This document shows positions 28,124 to 37,505 of a DNA stretch of 64,000 nt, piece by piece. The translations under genes were made by a program, and so were the position numbers. The notes beneath the pieces are model-generated. The model was not told where the DNA came from. It worked only from the letters and a program-made list of their open reading frames with translations, and ran no database searches. Source of the DNA: a virus; the IMG/VR virus record IMGVR_UViG_3300010885_049871, positions 25,551 to 89,550 of that record; one strand, 5' to 3'. Each line of letters begins with the position of its first letter. The first letter of the stretch is position 1.

Positions 28124-29115
28124 GAGTTTTTTTGTCCGCAAGTGTCATTGCAAATTTTTAAACGCCCGTCAGCAAATGTGGGCTTGCTCCAAGACTCTGA
28201 CACATGGTTGAACCACTCAATGCATGTGGCCAAATCATGCTCATTGGCATTGTTGTGTTCAATTAGGTCTTTGTATTGATAATTTTCAGGTTTGTTAAAC
28301 TCTTTGGGGTTGTAGCCCATGTGGCAGCATGGATAAACTCCGCCAGTGCTGTCAACATACACTGAGCGCATGGCCTGAACTTCGCACACAATAGGATCAT
28401 TGATTTTGCCTGTGAGCATAACAGGCATGGCAGGCCGCCGAGTCCGCCCGTCTAACAATTGAGTTAAATCAACCTTGCCAATTTTGCCCATGGTGTACAC
28501 CAGTTTGCCGCGATTGTTGAACACCGGTGAATTGTTGCTGGATCGGCCTGGCTGTAGAAAAAACATTTCAAACCCCAATTGTTTACTTAATTCTTCGGCT
28601 TCTCCCAGTTGGTGTGCATTATGATCAAACTCTATCATTTTCCATACAGCTCTGCCACCGTTGTTGATTACAGTCTGTGCATTTTTAATCACAGTGGAGA
28701 ACACAGTATTTTGTCTATAAATGCTGTGAGTGTCTTCAAGACCGTCGATGCAGAAAAAAATCTGTACTTGTAGTTCAGCCAGTCTGGTCCAGAACTGTTT
28801 GTCTCTTGCACCACCATTGGTGGATATATTGATACGGATATTGGGATTTTGTTCTAAGAAATATTCTATAATTGGCACAGTGTCCGGGTTCATTACAGCA
28901 TCACCAAAATTAACATTGATAGACATGCCTGTTAACTGTTGTAAAAAATCTGGTTGAAATATTTGTTTGGCTTCAGCCAAGGTCATGTTGTGTTCAACAT
29001 ACCCTGCGTTGAATGGATATCCATGTAGATTCCGCGGACACAACGGACAACTAGCATTGCAGTAACTAGAAATTTCCAAGTGTAGATGTCGTACATCCTC
29101 AATGCGGTAAATCAT
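28096..29115 (-). CDS. Radical SAM/SPASM enzyme
   Basis: A 339-residue protein. The ATG at 29115 overlaps the stop of the amidinotransferase (ATGA), so it is preferred over a longer in-frame start. Core motif C19, C23, C26 (SSYCNASCPLCPRN). The C-terminal SPASM cysteines are visible in 'VCEVQAMRSVYVDSTGGVYPCC' parts, 'CIEW' and 'CNDTCG'. This is the conventional C-terminal SPASM layout, unlike the twitch enzymes on the other strand. SPASM enzymes often modify peptides. Confidence 0.88.
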   Translation of the reverse strand: MIYRIEDVRHLHLEISSYCNASCPLCPRNLHGYPFNAGYVEHNMTLAEAKQIFQPDFLQQLTGMSINVNFGDAVMNPDTVPIIEYFLEQNPNIRINISTNGGARDKQFWTRLAELQVQIFFCIDGLEDTHSIYRQNTVFSTVIKNAQTVINNGGRAVWKMIEFDHNAHQLGEAEELSKQLGFEMFFLQPGRSSNNSPVFNNRGKLVYTMGKIGKVDLTQLLDGRTRRPAMPVMLTGKINDPIVCEVQAMRSVYVDSTGGVYPCCHMGYNPKEFNKPENYQYKDLIEHNNANEHDLATCIEWFNHVSESWSKPTFADGRLKICNDTCGQKNSQNSIVSLM

Positions 29116-30131
29116 AGATAACTTTCTAATCCACCTTTTCTTGTTAGATCTTGTGTGCAACAGCTGATACCGCCGTCCCAGAAATAACTGTGCCTTAGTT
29201 CGCTGATGATGGGATTGATCTTGTGTTTTTTGCAAAAATCAAAAACATCTCTGTTGTATGCACTAAAAATAACATTTTGTTCGTCCAACACCAAACAGTT
29301 GACATCAAACACTGTTTCGGCAACAAAACCAGTCCATTTGTTCAAGTAAGTGTTTACAAAGTCTGTAAACTCTGCTGTGGGTGTCTGTCCTTGCACATAC
29401 CATGCACCCGGGCTTTGTTCGTATTTGAATTTGCCTATTTCCATTGCAGCCCAGATGCTGCTATCCCAAATTTTTAGCACTTCCCACCCAGGAAAGTCTG
29501 TGGCAAGATGTAGCTGTGCATCATGCTTACTGGATAAGATCACACCAGGTTTGAGAATAGCAAACACTGCATCTCCGTGTCCGTCTGTGATGGCTTCATG
29601 TATGCGATACTCCGGGCCAAGACAATTGTCAACAATCCATCGTGTTTGTTCAGGTTTTAAGTAATCACTATTGTCAAAGAACACATCACGGCCCACACGC
29701 ACAATACAACTAGCGCTTGCGCCGTTCAATATACAATCTGGATTCCAATCTTTTCCATGCGGGTTAACAACTTGATCAGCATACTCTGCACAAATGTCGT
29801 CTAGTTCTTGTATTGGTAAAACACGCAATAGCTTTTGACCAAGACTAATTTGCCAGTCTCTGGGTGTCAACGGCGGCAACGGTGCACCTTCGCCGTCGGA
29901 CTGTTGTTGTTGGAATTCGTGTATATCTGGAAGATTTGGCCTTCTGACACGAGCACCAAATGTTTCGATTGTCTTTTGTAGGTTGTTTAAATCTTCTTCG
30001 GTTTCACTTAGAATTTGTTGTAGTTGATTGCGCACCTGTGGATCTTCAATGAAGTCAAAGTAGTCTGGGCTGTATGCACGACCTACAATAACTTCTTCTA
30101 AGGGCTGCCAACTGGTATAGGAATTAATCAT
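29112..30131 (-). CDS. Amidinotransferase (glycine/inosamine amidinotransferase-like)
   Basis: A 339-residue protein of the GATase-fold amidinotransferases. 'PRDWQISLGQKLLRV' and 'ILNGASASCIVRVGRDVFFDNSDYL' are family blocks, 'ITDGHGDAVFAILKPG' holds the catalytic His/Asp region, and 'DGGISCCTQDL' near the C-terminus holds the catalytic Cys. The reaction is transfer of an amidino group from arginine to an amine. Similar genes occur in cyanophages. Coupling by ATGA to the SPASM enzyme suggests sequential steps. Confidence 0.85.
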   Translation of the reverse strand: MINSYTSWQPLEEVIVGRAYSPDYFDFIEDPQVRNQLQQILSETEEDLNNLQKTIETFGARVRRPNLPDIHEFQQQQSDGEGAPLPPLTPRDWQISLGQKLLRVLPIQELDDICAEYADQVVNPHGKDWNPDCILNGASASCIVRVGRDVFFDNSDYLKPEQTRWIVDNCLGPEYRIHEAITDGHGDAVFAILKPGVILSSKHDAQLHLATDFPGWEVLKIWDSSIWAAMEIGKFKYEQSPGAWYVQGQTPTAEFTDFVNTYLNKWTGFVAETVFDVNCLVLDEQNVIFSAYNRDVFDFCKKHKINPIISELRHSYFWDGGISCCTQDLTRKGGLESYL

Positions 30132-30144
30132 ATTTTATTTAATG

Positions 30145-30927
30145 TTAGTTAAGTACGACAAGATTATTTTTAGTCAAATAAGGTAAGAGCACATCACGTG
30201 TCCAGTTGAAATGAGCGTCAGGCGAAGGGTGATGATCGTGTGGTATACGCATCTTATTTATAGAGGCATACTCTCCTAATGTTAATAGATTTGCCATTAA
30301 TTGTTGATACCTTATACCCAACTTAGGATCAGTTAATATACGTTTATCTACAGTAGAATCCCATTCTAAGAATACAAATTTAAAATTTAAATTAGCAAGA
30401 TAGTTGGCCAGCGATATTATTTTTATAAAAGAATCAAATACTTGTGCGTTAGAATCAATTAACGTAAGATATTGTTGGCATAATAATGTTACATTTTTGT
30501 CAGGCTGCTGCCCACTCCAAGTCTTCAAATCAGATTTCATTGACCCAATTCGTAATGAAGATAATTGATTATTATATAGATGGGTCTCCATGTTACTCCA
30601 TGATTTAACTACATCGACACTAGCTGTGATATCGACTCTTTCGAGCCCGGACCACATAATAATCACAAGTGTGTTATCCGGGGATATAGTTGCATTAGTT
30701 TCTATTTCGTTGATGATACTATTAAATGTATGATTACATCCTGAACCTGGTTGACTACAGTCTAATACAGTATCAAACTGAGCAAGATCTCTAAGATAAT
30801 AAGGCCAGGTGCATAAGTGTTCTTCTGAATTATTCCAAGTATAGCTACATCCACTTACTAATAAATTTGTGTAAGGTGTTTGGTAAATTGGTGAAAACAC
30901 GCGGGCAAGGTCTCGTTGTTTAGACAT
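30145..30927 (-). CDS. SGNH-like hydrolase, phage type
   Basis: A 260-residue protein. 'NLLVSGCSYTWNN' (block I as GCS rather than GDS), 'DCSQPGSGCNHTFNSI' (block II/III) and 'HDHHPSPDAHFNWT' (the Asp/His end block) match a widespread phage SGNH-like family. AT-rich relative to neighbours. It overlaps the upstream glycosyltransferase-like gene by 8 bases. Probably an esterase or acyltransferase on a sugar. Confidence 0.65.
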   Translation of the reverse strand: MSKQRDLARVFSPIYQTPYTNLLVSGCSYTWNNSEEHLCTWPYYLRDLAQFDTVLDCSQPGSGCNHTFNSIINEIETNATISPDNTLVIIMWSGLERVDITASVDVVKSWSNMETHLYNNQLSSLRIGSMKSDLKTWSGQQPDKNVTLLCQQYLTLIDSNAQVFDSFIKIISLANYLANLNFKFVFLEWDSTVDKRILTDPKLGIRYQQLMANLLTLGEYASINKMRIPHDHHPSPDAHFNWTRDVLLPYLTKNNLVVLN

Positions 30928-32113
30928 TGTATATTCTTTCTAATAGAGTATTTAATCTGCCAGATTTTGTACTGCAAAATAACTGTTGATTGTATTCAAT
31001 GTCACTGCGGCAACTTTCAAACCATGTGTGCAAGTCTTGTGACTTTATGTGTGCAATTGCCGATCGAACAGCAATCCAGCGTTCAGTATTGTTTTGTATG
31101 CTATCGTAACTGTTGTCTATAGCATGATCAAATGTACGATAACCCATCTTTCTCAGTGCGGCCAATGAACCCGGGCAACCTATTATAACAAAAGGCTGTC
31201 CGTGTTTGATTGCCTTGAATGTTTTTTCAGTTAAGAATGCGCCACCAGATCCGTCAGCATCAAAGTGAGTTTCTAGCACTATGTTACAGTAACTTTCTGC
31301 GTGGTGATCAATTTCAATTATATGATGATCGTTATGTTGTGATGCAGTTTTTGCATCACAAGTGTATGGACCATTGGATAAAAATTCTGTGATGTCTGAA
31401 CGAATACCCAAGGTATCTACTTCAATGGGATTGTCTGTTTCGGATTCATCCAATGCTATGTCAGTTCCGTAACTCCAGTAGCTATTTTCTAATAGTCCTG
31501 CACGATGTAAGTCGGTCATCACAGTGGCTCGCCACCATTTGTGTGTTCTGCTGAGCACAGTAAAATTGTGTGTTCGACGTTTGGAATGTATAGGGGTTGG
31601 AGCAATTTGGCGATTGCGATGCCAGTACAGCAGTTCGTGATCAGAAAAGTACACAAAATTTTTGATCTTGTCGGCTGCTGTGTTACCACTGATAAACCGG
31701 TAGCAGGTTGACGGCAATTGATGATGTTGACACAGGTCATCCAACCGCTGTTTGATATGATACGGATTGTCGCCTTCGTGATAGTAGAACAACACAGTCA
31801 GTTGTTCCTGCTGCAATTGCTGACGAGTTGTGGTCGACATCAATGCAAAGTAATCAACATCAAAATTAAAAAAACCTATGCCTACCGTGTAGTATGGAAT
31901 GGTAGTATTGTCGACAGTGTTGAACTCGCACAAGTTATAGTCAATGCCATGCGTATTAAAATGTTCGTACAGTTCAACCGGTACAGTGTTGGGCCACTGT
32001 TGAACAAATTGTCTCCAGGCAGCAGTATAAGGTTCAGCTGACCATTTTGCTAATTCTGGATATGCTTTGTGTTTGACAACACGGCTGGCTACAAAATTAT
32101 TTGAGTAACCCAT
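30920..32113 (-). CDS. Glycosyltransferase-like protein with TEKTFKAI..GYRTF signature
   Basis: A 397-residue protein. The signature 'FLTEKTFKAIKHGQPFVIIGCPGSL' plus 'LRKMGYRTFDHAIDNSYD' lies at about residues 295-345. Upstream segments ('HNFTVLSRTHKWWRATVMTDL') resemble GT-B N-terminal folds. It groups with 13996, 17892 and 32097 and overlaps the latter's end by 17 bases. Substrate unknown. Confidence 0.65.
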   Translation of the reverse strand: MGYSNNFVASRVVKHKAYPELAKWSAEPYTAAWRQFVQQWPNTVPVELYEHFNTHGIDYNLCEFNTVDNTTIPYYTVGIGFFNFDVDYFALMSTTTRQQLQQEQLTVLFYYHEGDNPYHIKQRLDDLCQHHQLPSTCYRFISGNTAADKIKNFVYFSDHELLYWHRNRQIAPTPIHSKRRTHNFTVLSRTHKWWRATVMTDLHRAGLLENSYWSYGTDIALDESETDNPIEVDTLGIRSDITEFLSNGPYTCDAKTASQHNDHHIIEIDHHAESYCNIVLETHFDADGSGGAFLTEKTFKAIKHGQPFVIIGCPGSLAALRKMGYRTFDHAIDNSYDSIQNNTERWIAVRSAIAHIKSQDLHTWFESCRSDIEYNQQLFCSTKSGRLNTLLERIYNV

Positions 32114-33188
32114 CCAGCATTCCAGTTAATTCTGCCCACAACACATGTGACAACCCGCCACGATAAAAATGTTGAAAATTGTGTTCCACTATGGGTATGC
32201 ATGCACGGTGTATTTGTTGCCGTTCTTGATGGCTAAGATTGTCTAAATCTTTTAATACCTGGGTAACTTTTTCCACTCGTAATATATCGTCAGTCTCAAG
32301 ATCATAACTCTCATTAAAAATACCGTCAAATGTTTTAAATCCGTAACTGCGCATATACTCTAAACTGTGTGCTGGTGCAACCAACACAAACGGCATTTCT
32401 AAAGCAATGGCTTTGAATGTTTTTTCTGTTATGTGTGTCCTACGGCCAAAATAAACTGTTTCAGTTGGTACATACACCAAACTATCTTGTGCTTCTGCAT
32501 AGTTACCTAACCAGCAACTGGTCATTTGTTGTGATTCTTCGCCGGCAAACAATCTTGGTAAAATTGCATCATCGAACACTTGCGAAATATCTGGATATGT
32601 GCTACAATATTTGTTAGCTACAACGCTTATGTCAACATTTTCGTATTGGCATGTACGTGGCACACTAATATGATTATGTTCTAATCCTTGCTTGAATATG
32701 TTATACAAAAATAGTACACGATGATCACGCTTGCCGCCTACAATGCGATTGGGACTCATAAAAGTCTTTGTGGGCGCACGATCTCTTGCACGGGGAATTA
32801 AGAATGATTTATCGTAACCACGAAACCAGTCTTGGCAAGCCCAGCCATGATAAAAGTAGTAGTGACTTTTCCACCCATATGTGGCACATAGACGTTCAAC
32901 ATATTCGCCATGCTCACTTACAACTACATGTCCGCGAGGCTTTGCATGGATATCATTGTTGCGTCCAATGACATCGTCAAACAATGGCTTATATTCTTCT
33001 ACCCAACAAGGTTCTTGATCGTGCATCCATACATAGTCGGTTTCTACAATGTTCTCACTTCCCAAGTTAAATAAAGAGTCCGGGCTAGTTGAGCCAGGCG
33101 GATCACAAAAAAACAATCTCGCGCCAGGCTTATTTTTTTGCAGCCAAGGCCAAAAAGTATTATTATAAATCTCGTCTATTCTAATCAT
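32097..33188 (-). CDS. Glycosyltransferase-like protein with TEKTFKAI..GFKTF signature
   Basis: A 363-residue protein. 'HITEKTFKAIALEMPFVLVAP' plus 'MRSYGFKTFDGIFNESYD' carries the same signature as its neighbour at 30920. The N-terminus 'WLQKNKPGARLFFCDPPGS' and 'YVWMHDQEP' are family features in marine phages. Its ATG is revcomp 33186-33188 and overlaps by two bases the ATG of the divergent gene at 33187. No ribosome site can be seen in front of it. Confidence 0.65.
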   Translation of the reverse strand: MIRIDEIYNNTFWPWLQKNKPGARLFFCDPPGSTSPDSLFNLGSENIVETDYVWMHDQEPCWVEEYKPLFDDVIGRNNDIHAKPRGHVVVSEHGEYVERLCATYGWKSHYYFYHGWACQDWFRGYDKSFLIPRARDRAPTKTFMSPNRIVGGKRDHRVLFLYNIFKQGLEHNHISVPRTCQYENVDISVVANKYCSTYPDISQVFDDAILPRLFAGEESQQMTSCWLGNYAEAQDSLVYVPTETVYFGRRTHITEKTFKAIALEMPFVLVAPAHSLEYMRSYGFKTFDGIFNESYDLETDDILRVEKVTQVLKDLDNLSHQERQQIHRACIPIVEHNFQHFYRGGLSHVLWAELTGMLDGLLK

Positions 33189-35610
33189 GTTTGATGTATT
33201 TTATTCTGGAACCAAGCCCAATTTGTTTGCTCATGAACAAGCAGTAGATACCATTGAACAGGCACAACAGCAGAGTCGTACTCGTTTCTTTTGGTTTGTA
33301 AATTACTTATCAGATTATACAGACTTTGATTTTCTTTGGGAACCTGTACCATGGCAGAGCAAATACACGCACACATGGCCTAGCCAACATCATGCTTATT
33401 CGGGCACCTACCTTGTGCCCAAGTCAGGAGAGATCAACTACCACTTTCATGATCAAGTTATTCCTAACCAACACATTCCTGCTAATGTTAGCACTCTGGT
33501 GGATAATGCAGAATTTGATTACTCATGGTCGCCACATCCGCATGACCCTCCTTATATCTATGTGTTTGGCAATCAATGGTGGCCTGCTGAAGTATTTCCC
33601 ACTGTGCAATACACAGTGTCTGGTGCAACCGAAGTCAAGTACATGACATATCCCACTGCAAAATTGCCCAGCAACATAATTCATTGGGTCACTACCACAG
33701 AGTTACCATTTACTTTTGATTATTCTTGGCAACCCGACCCCGGAGACGCTCCTTATATCTATGTGTTTGGCAATCAGCATTGGTCAGGAGAAATCATGCC
33801 CACAGTGGAATATCATTCGCCAGGCGCAACCGATCGCAAATATGTACATTGGCCCCGTGCTCAATTACTACCAACTTCGGCATGCTGGACTGTGCCCGAG
33901 GGACTGACCGAGGTAGACTTGACTTGGTGTCCCAACCCCGGTGACCCGCCAATGATTTATCAGTTTGGTACTCAGTGGCAACGCACCGGTGGTCCGGTCT
34001 ATTCTGTAACAAGCGCAACAGAAACCAAGTATGAAATCAAGTATGTGAGTTATCCTAGAGCTACCAAAGTTGTTAGAGATCCGGACTGGACAGTGCCAGA
34101 CGGTGTAGATACCAGTACATTTGATTGGACCTGGCATCCAGATGCAACTGAACCACCATATGTGTATCAATTTGGCACACAGCATCAACGCACCGGTGGC
34201 CCTTGCTACACTGTCCCGACAGCGACCGAAGTCAAGTATGTGGATCAGATACGCATCCAGGCAGATGCTACGACAGCAGTGATTTATGAAATTGATCACT
34301 TGGATGGTAATGCAGGACAAATACTCAACACTGTAAAACGTGTACGTTATTTTGACAACTATCGAGATACCCTGATACGACTGGCCAAAAGCATTGGTCC
34401 AGAACATGAATGGGTGTGGGTATGCAGTAGCATTTGCGACTACGCAGGCTTTGACTTTAGCTGGCATCCAGAACAATGGCAAGCCACAATGCTGCATGTA
34501 TTCAGTTCAGGCGAACAAAAATTTGGTGACACCTTCTTTATGCATGTGCCTACTTTTGCTGCCAGGGCCGAAAAGAAAGCATTACTGGAATGGTATGATG
34601 TAAATTTTGTAACCGCAGCAGTGCCACGCAGACCCATGCCTGTGATAGAACACCACAACGATAGTCATGTTGATGCAGTTAAAAGCTCAAGCTGGTCTGG
34701 ACCACTTGCAACATTTACCAACACCGACTATGTAACAGGCGATTTAGTCACAGTACCACTATGGCGTGCAGAAACCAAAACAATTGTACCGCTGAGTCCG
34801 GGCGCTTCCAGTGTGATTGTACCCAGGACAGCAGTTGGGCACATTCAAACACAGTTGTATGACTATGCTTATATAGATCGAACACATCGCTTACTAAAAG
34901 ACCGACCACTGGATATTGTTTTTATCAGCAACGGCGAGACAATAACCAATGAAACATTTGCACATTTACAAAATGTCACTGGCAATTTGTTTAGAGAACA
35001 ACGAATACATCATGTAAAAGGCGTCAACGGCCGTGTAGCAGCCTATCATGCTGCTGCTGAAGCCAGCAGTACTCCTTGGTTCTTTGCAGTGTTTGCCAAA
35101 CTGTTTGTGGATGAAAAATTCAATTGGGACTGGCAACCCGATCGTATGCAACAGCCCAAACATTATATTTTTCATGCATTGAATCCTGTCAATGGATTGG
35201 TATATGGTCACCAAGCAATGATTGCCTACAACCGGCAACTGGTGTTAAACAATCCCGGGCACGGTCTAGACTTTACACTGGACGACGAACATGAAGTTGT
35301 GCCTATATTGTCTGGTACTGCTGTGTACAACATGTCACCGTGGGTGGCATGGCGCACTGCATTCCGCGAAGCACTCAAACTAAAAATCAGTTTGCCAGAT
35401 GTGGAAAATGAGTTTAGATTAACTCAGTGGTTAAGTACCAATCCCGGCAGTCAACACATTGCCAATGAAGAATGGAGTCGTTGGGGCGCAGAGGATGCGG
35501 TTGAATACTACAATGAAGTCGACGGGGATTTTGCAGCTCTTAAAAAGAGCTACGAGTGGGCGTGGCTAGCCAGTTATGCGTTTATCAAACGCAGTCTAGT
35601 ACCTGATTAA
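33187..35610 (+). CDS. 807-aa protein with tandem aromatic repeats and GT-like C-terminus
   Basis: Four tandem units of roughly 75-85 residues span residues about 105-360. Each has 'FDYSWxPxPxDPPYIYVFGNQ' followed by 'xxVxxATEVKYV'; the later two have 'YQFGTQ.QRTGGP'. The N-terminus 'FDVFYSGTKPNLFAHEQA' and the C-terminal 'GLVYGHQAMIAYNRQLV..WVAWRTAFREALKLKI' are shared with other phage proteins. The latter is shared with the gene at 12385. A binding-repeat array attached to a glycosyltransferase-like domain is the simplest reading. Confidence 0.75.
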   Translation: MFDVFYSGTKPNLFAHEQAVDTIEQAQQQSRTRFFWFVNYLSDYTDFDFLWEPVPWQSKYTHTWPSQHHAYSGTYLVPKSGEINYHFHDQVIPNQHIPANVSTLVDNAEFDYSWSPHPHDPPYIYVFGNQWWPAEVFPTVQYTVSGATEVKYMTYPTAKLPSNIIHWVTTTELPFTFDYSWQPDPGDAPYIYVFGNQHWSGEIMPTVEYHSPGATDRKYVHWPRAQLLPTSACWTVPEGLTEVDLTWCPNPGDPPMIYQFGTQWQRTGGPVYSVTSATETKYEIKYVSYPRATKVVRDPDWTVPDGVDTSTFDWTWHPDATEPPYVYQFGTQHQRTGGPCYTVPTATEVKYVDQIRIQADATTAVIYEIDHLDGNAGQILNTVKRVRYFDNYRDTLIRLAKSIGPEHEWVWVCSSICDYAGFDFSWHPEQWQATMLHVFSSGEQKFGDTFFMHVPTFAARAEKKALLEWYDVNFVTAAVPRRPMPVIEHHNDSHVDAVKSSSWSGPLATFTNTDYVTGDLVTVPLWRAETKTIVPLSPGASSVIVPRTAVGHIQTQLYDYAYIDRTHRLLKDRPLDIVFISNGETITNETFAHLQNVTGNLFREQRIHHVKGVNGRVAAYHAAAEASSTPWFFAVFAKLFVDEKFNWDWQPDRMQQPKHYIFHALNPVNGLVYGHQAMIAYNRQLVLNNPGHGLDFTLDDEHEVVPILSGTAVYNMSPWVAWRTAFREALKLKISLPDVENEFRLTQWLSTNPGSQHIANEEWSRWGAEDAVEYYNEVDGDFAALKKSYEWAWLASYAFIKRSLVPD

Positions 35611-35619
35611 TGATATTAT

Positions 35620-36429
35620 CTATCTTAAAGAATTTACATGTTCTTTTATAACATCATAGATAAGTGATGTATTAACAGGATAATCTATATTATCAAACGG
35701 TGGTCCTTGATAAAGTTTACACATCTTGGATAAATTAAAATTAATCCACCCTTGTTCAACAATTGTACAATTAATTTCTGTATCACTATTGGAAAATATA
35801 TCATTGATTAAGTAATTACATTTTTTAAACGATTGCCATCCCTGATTATATTGTATAAATGTTTTCCATAAATGATATAATGACTGATCGGGAAAAAATG
35901 CCTGACTTAAAAAGTTAGACAGATCAGTTAGTGCTATACAAAAATCGTTAAAAGAAAAAAATGCTTCAAACGGAAAGTCAAAGATCTGATTTGAAATTTT
36001 AGGAAAATCTTTATAATAAGGTACATACTCATCTTGATTATTAAACTTGCTATACCAACTATTTCGATACTCAACAGGGTTATTTCTAATAGGTTCTGAA
36101 ACTGACAATAGTTGCTTTTCAAACCCAACATCGCCAGCTTTACATAGTAGATTAGTCAACGCAATAAAAAACATATTATTGTTATTTTTTGGCATTATTA
36201 TTCTAATAACAGTATCGGTGTTTTCTATTTGTTGTTGACTGGAAAAATGTCCACATTTAATTTGTCGATTATTTAAATAATTTTTGTCGGGTGCATGAGC
36301 CGAATAAGTTGGCGGTTTAAATATACTTAACTTGCTCGGAGGTGTTTGCATAATATAAACATTACTAACATATTCTAGGAAATGCCCGTGTGTACTACCG
36401 TGGAAGTCTATTTTTATTATGTTAAGCAT
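35620..36429 (-). CDS. Protein of unknown function, AT-rich
   Basis: A 269-residue protein, markedly AT-rich with many Asn/Ile/Phe/Lys. The N-terminus 'NIIKIDFHGSTHGHFLEYVSNVYI' has a repeated His/Gly pattern seen in uncharacterised marine phage proteins; a sulfotransferase-like relationship is possible but I cannot show it. It overlaps the aminotransferase by 13 bases and is the last gene of a minus-strand run. The base composition suggests separate transfer. Confidence 0.65.
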   Translation of the reverse strand: MLNIIKIDFHGSTHGHFLEYVSNVYIMQTPPSKLSIFKPPTYSAHAPDKNYLNNRQIKCGHFSSQQQIENTDTVIRIIMPKNNNNMFFIALTNLLCKAGDVGFEKQLLSVSEPIRNNPVEYRNSWYSKFNNQDEYVPYYKDFPKISNQIFDFPFEAFFSFNDFCIALTDLSNFLSQAFFPDQSLYHLWKTFIQYNQGWQSFKKCNYLINDIFSNSDTEINCTIVEQGWINFNLSKMCKLYQGPPFDNIDYPVNTSLIYDVIKEHVNSLR

Positions 36430-37505
36430 GCTAATACCTGATCAATAACATAGTCCACTTCACTATCCGTTAGTTCAGGATAGATTGGTAGACTCAATGC
36501 TCGTCTACTCAATGCACTTGCAGCACTGACAATACTGGGCCCAGCATACTGTTGATATGCATCTAGTTCGTGCAGCGGATGTTGATAATGCACTCGGGTT
36601 TCTATGCCCGCAGATCGTAGGGCAACTTGCAGTTGGTCTCGATTGCTGGTATCAATAACAAACTTGTGAAAACAGTGAGCGGATACATTTGAGTCATCGA
36701 TCAAACAACGAAACGGTGCATCTCGAAATGCCGCCATGTATTGACGTGCAATGCTTTCTCTGCGAGCTTGCCATTGATCTAGATACGCAGTCTTCGCCAT
36801 CATTTGCGCACAGTCTACTTCGCTCATTCTTGAGTTAGAGCCGGTTCGTGCATGGCCGGATCGTTTACCGTTGTCACACCAGTTACGAGCATAGTCACTT
36901 AGATTGCGATCATTGGTGACAACGGCACCGCCGTTGCCGTAGTTGTTTAGATTTTTCATAGGGTCAAAACTGATAGCACTGGCTTCACCCAACCGATGAC
37001 ACTGGTCAGACAACCAGTGTTGTGCTGCATCTTCAATGAGCAAGGGTTTGATCCGGCGTAGGTTGTCGTGCAATGCTGCCCCATACAATCCAATGCCAAG
37101 TATGGCATGGTAATTAAGATCCCGCGGTATATCGCCAAATTTTATGTTGCCGTATGCATCAGTATCAATCAAGTGTATGTTCCATCCTGCTCGTACAAAC
37201 GCATTTGCACTGGCCGGAAACGTCATGGCAGGAATCAACACCGTGGGTGGGGTTGGCTGGACATACAGGCTATTCTCTGTACGGTAATAACCAGCCAGTA
37301 TTTCCAAGGCCTGCGTACCCGAGTGACACAGCACTGCATAATTTGAATGATTTTTTGCTGCCAACCATTCCTCAAACTGCTGAGTGAACGGGCCGTTCAT
37401 GAGATTGCCAGATGCTAGTACCTGATCAGTAACATCTAGTATCTCTTTTCTTAGATTGGCGTACTGTCTTTGAAGACCAGTAAACGCTATTTGAAAACCG
37501 TTCAT
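36417..37505 (-). CDS. DegT/DnrJ/EryC1/StrS-family aminotransferase
   Basis: A 362-residue PLP enzyme. 'VLCHSGTQALEI' (cofactor phosphate loop), 'LIEDAAQHWL' (Asp/Gln contacts) and 'ISFDPMKNLNNYGNGGAVVTND' with the Schiff-base Lys are in the usual order. Family members transaminate keto-sugars in nucleotide-sugar pathways, using glutamate as donor. It is coupled by ATGA to the radical SAM gene and lies two genes from an epimerase, which supports an amino-sugar pathway. Confidence 0.88.
   Translation of the reverse strand: MNGFQIAFTGLQRQYANLRKEILDVTDQVLASGNLMNGPFTQQFEEWLAAKNHSNYAVLCHSGTQALEILAGYYRTENSLYVQPTPPTVLIPAMTFPASANAFVRAGWNIHLIDTDAYGNIKFGDIPRDLNYHAILGIGLYGAALHDNLRRIKPLLIEDAAQHWLSDQCHRLGEASAISFDPMKNLNNYGNGGAVVTNDRNLSDYARNWCDNGKRSGHARTGSNSRMSEVDCAQMMAKTAYLDQWQARRESIARQYMAAFRDAPFRCLIDDSNVSAHCFHKFVIDTSNRDQLQVALRSAGIETRVHYQHPLHELDAYQQYAGPSIVSAASALSRRALSLPIYPELTDSEVDYVIDQVLACLT

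Noticed and set aside
33868-34497. 209-residue minus-strand frame in the repeat protein
   Set aside because: Antisense to the tandem repeats of the plus-strand 807-residue protein; Cys/Ile-rich composition and no ribosome site.
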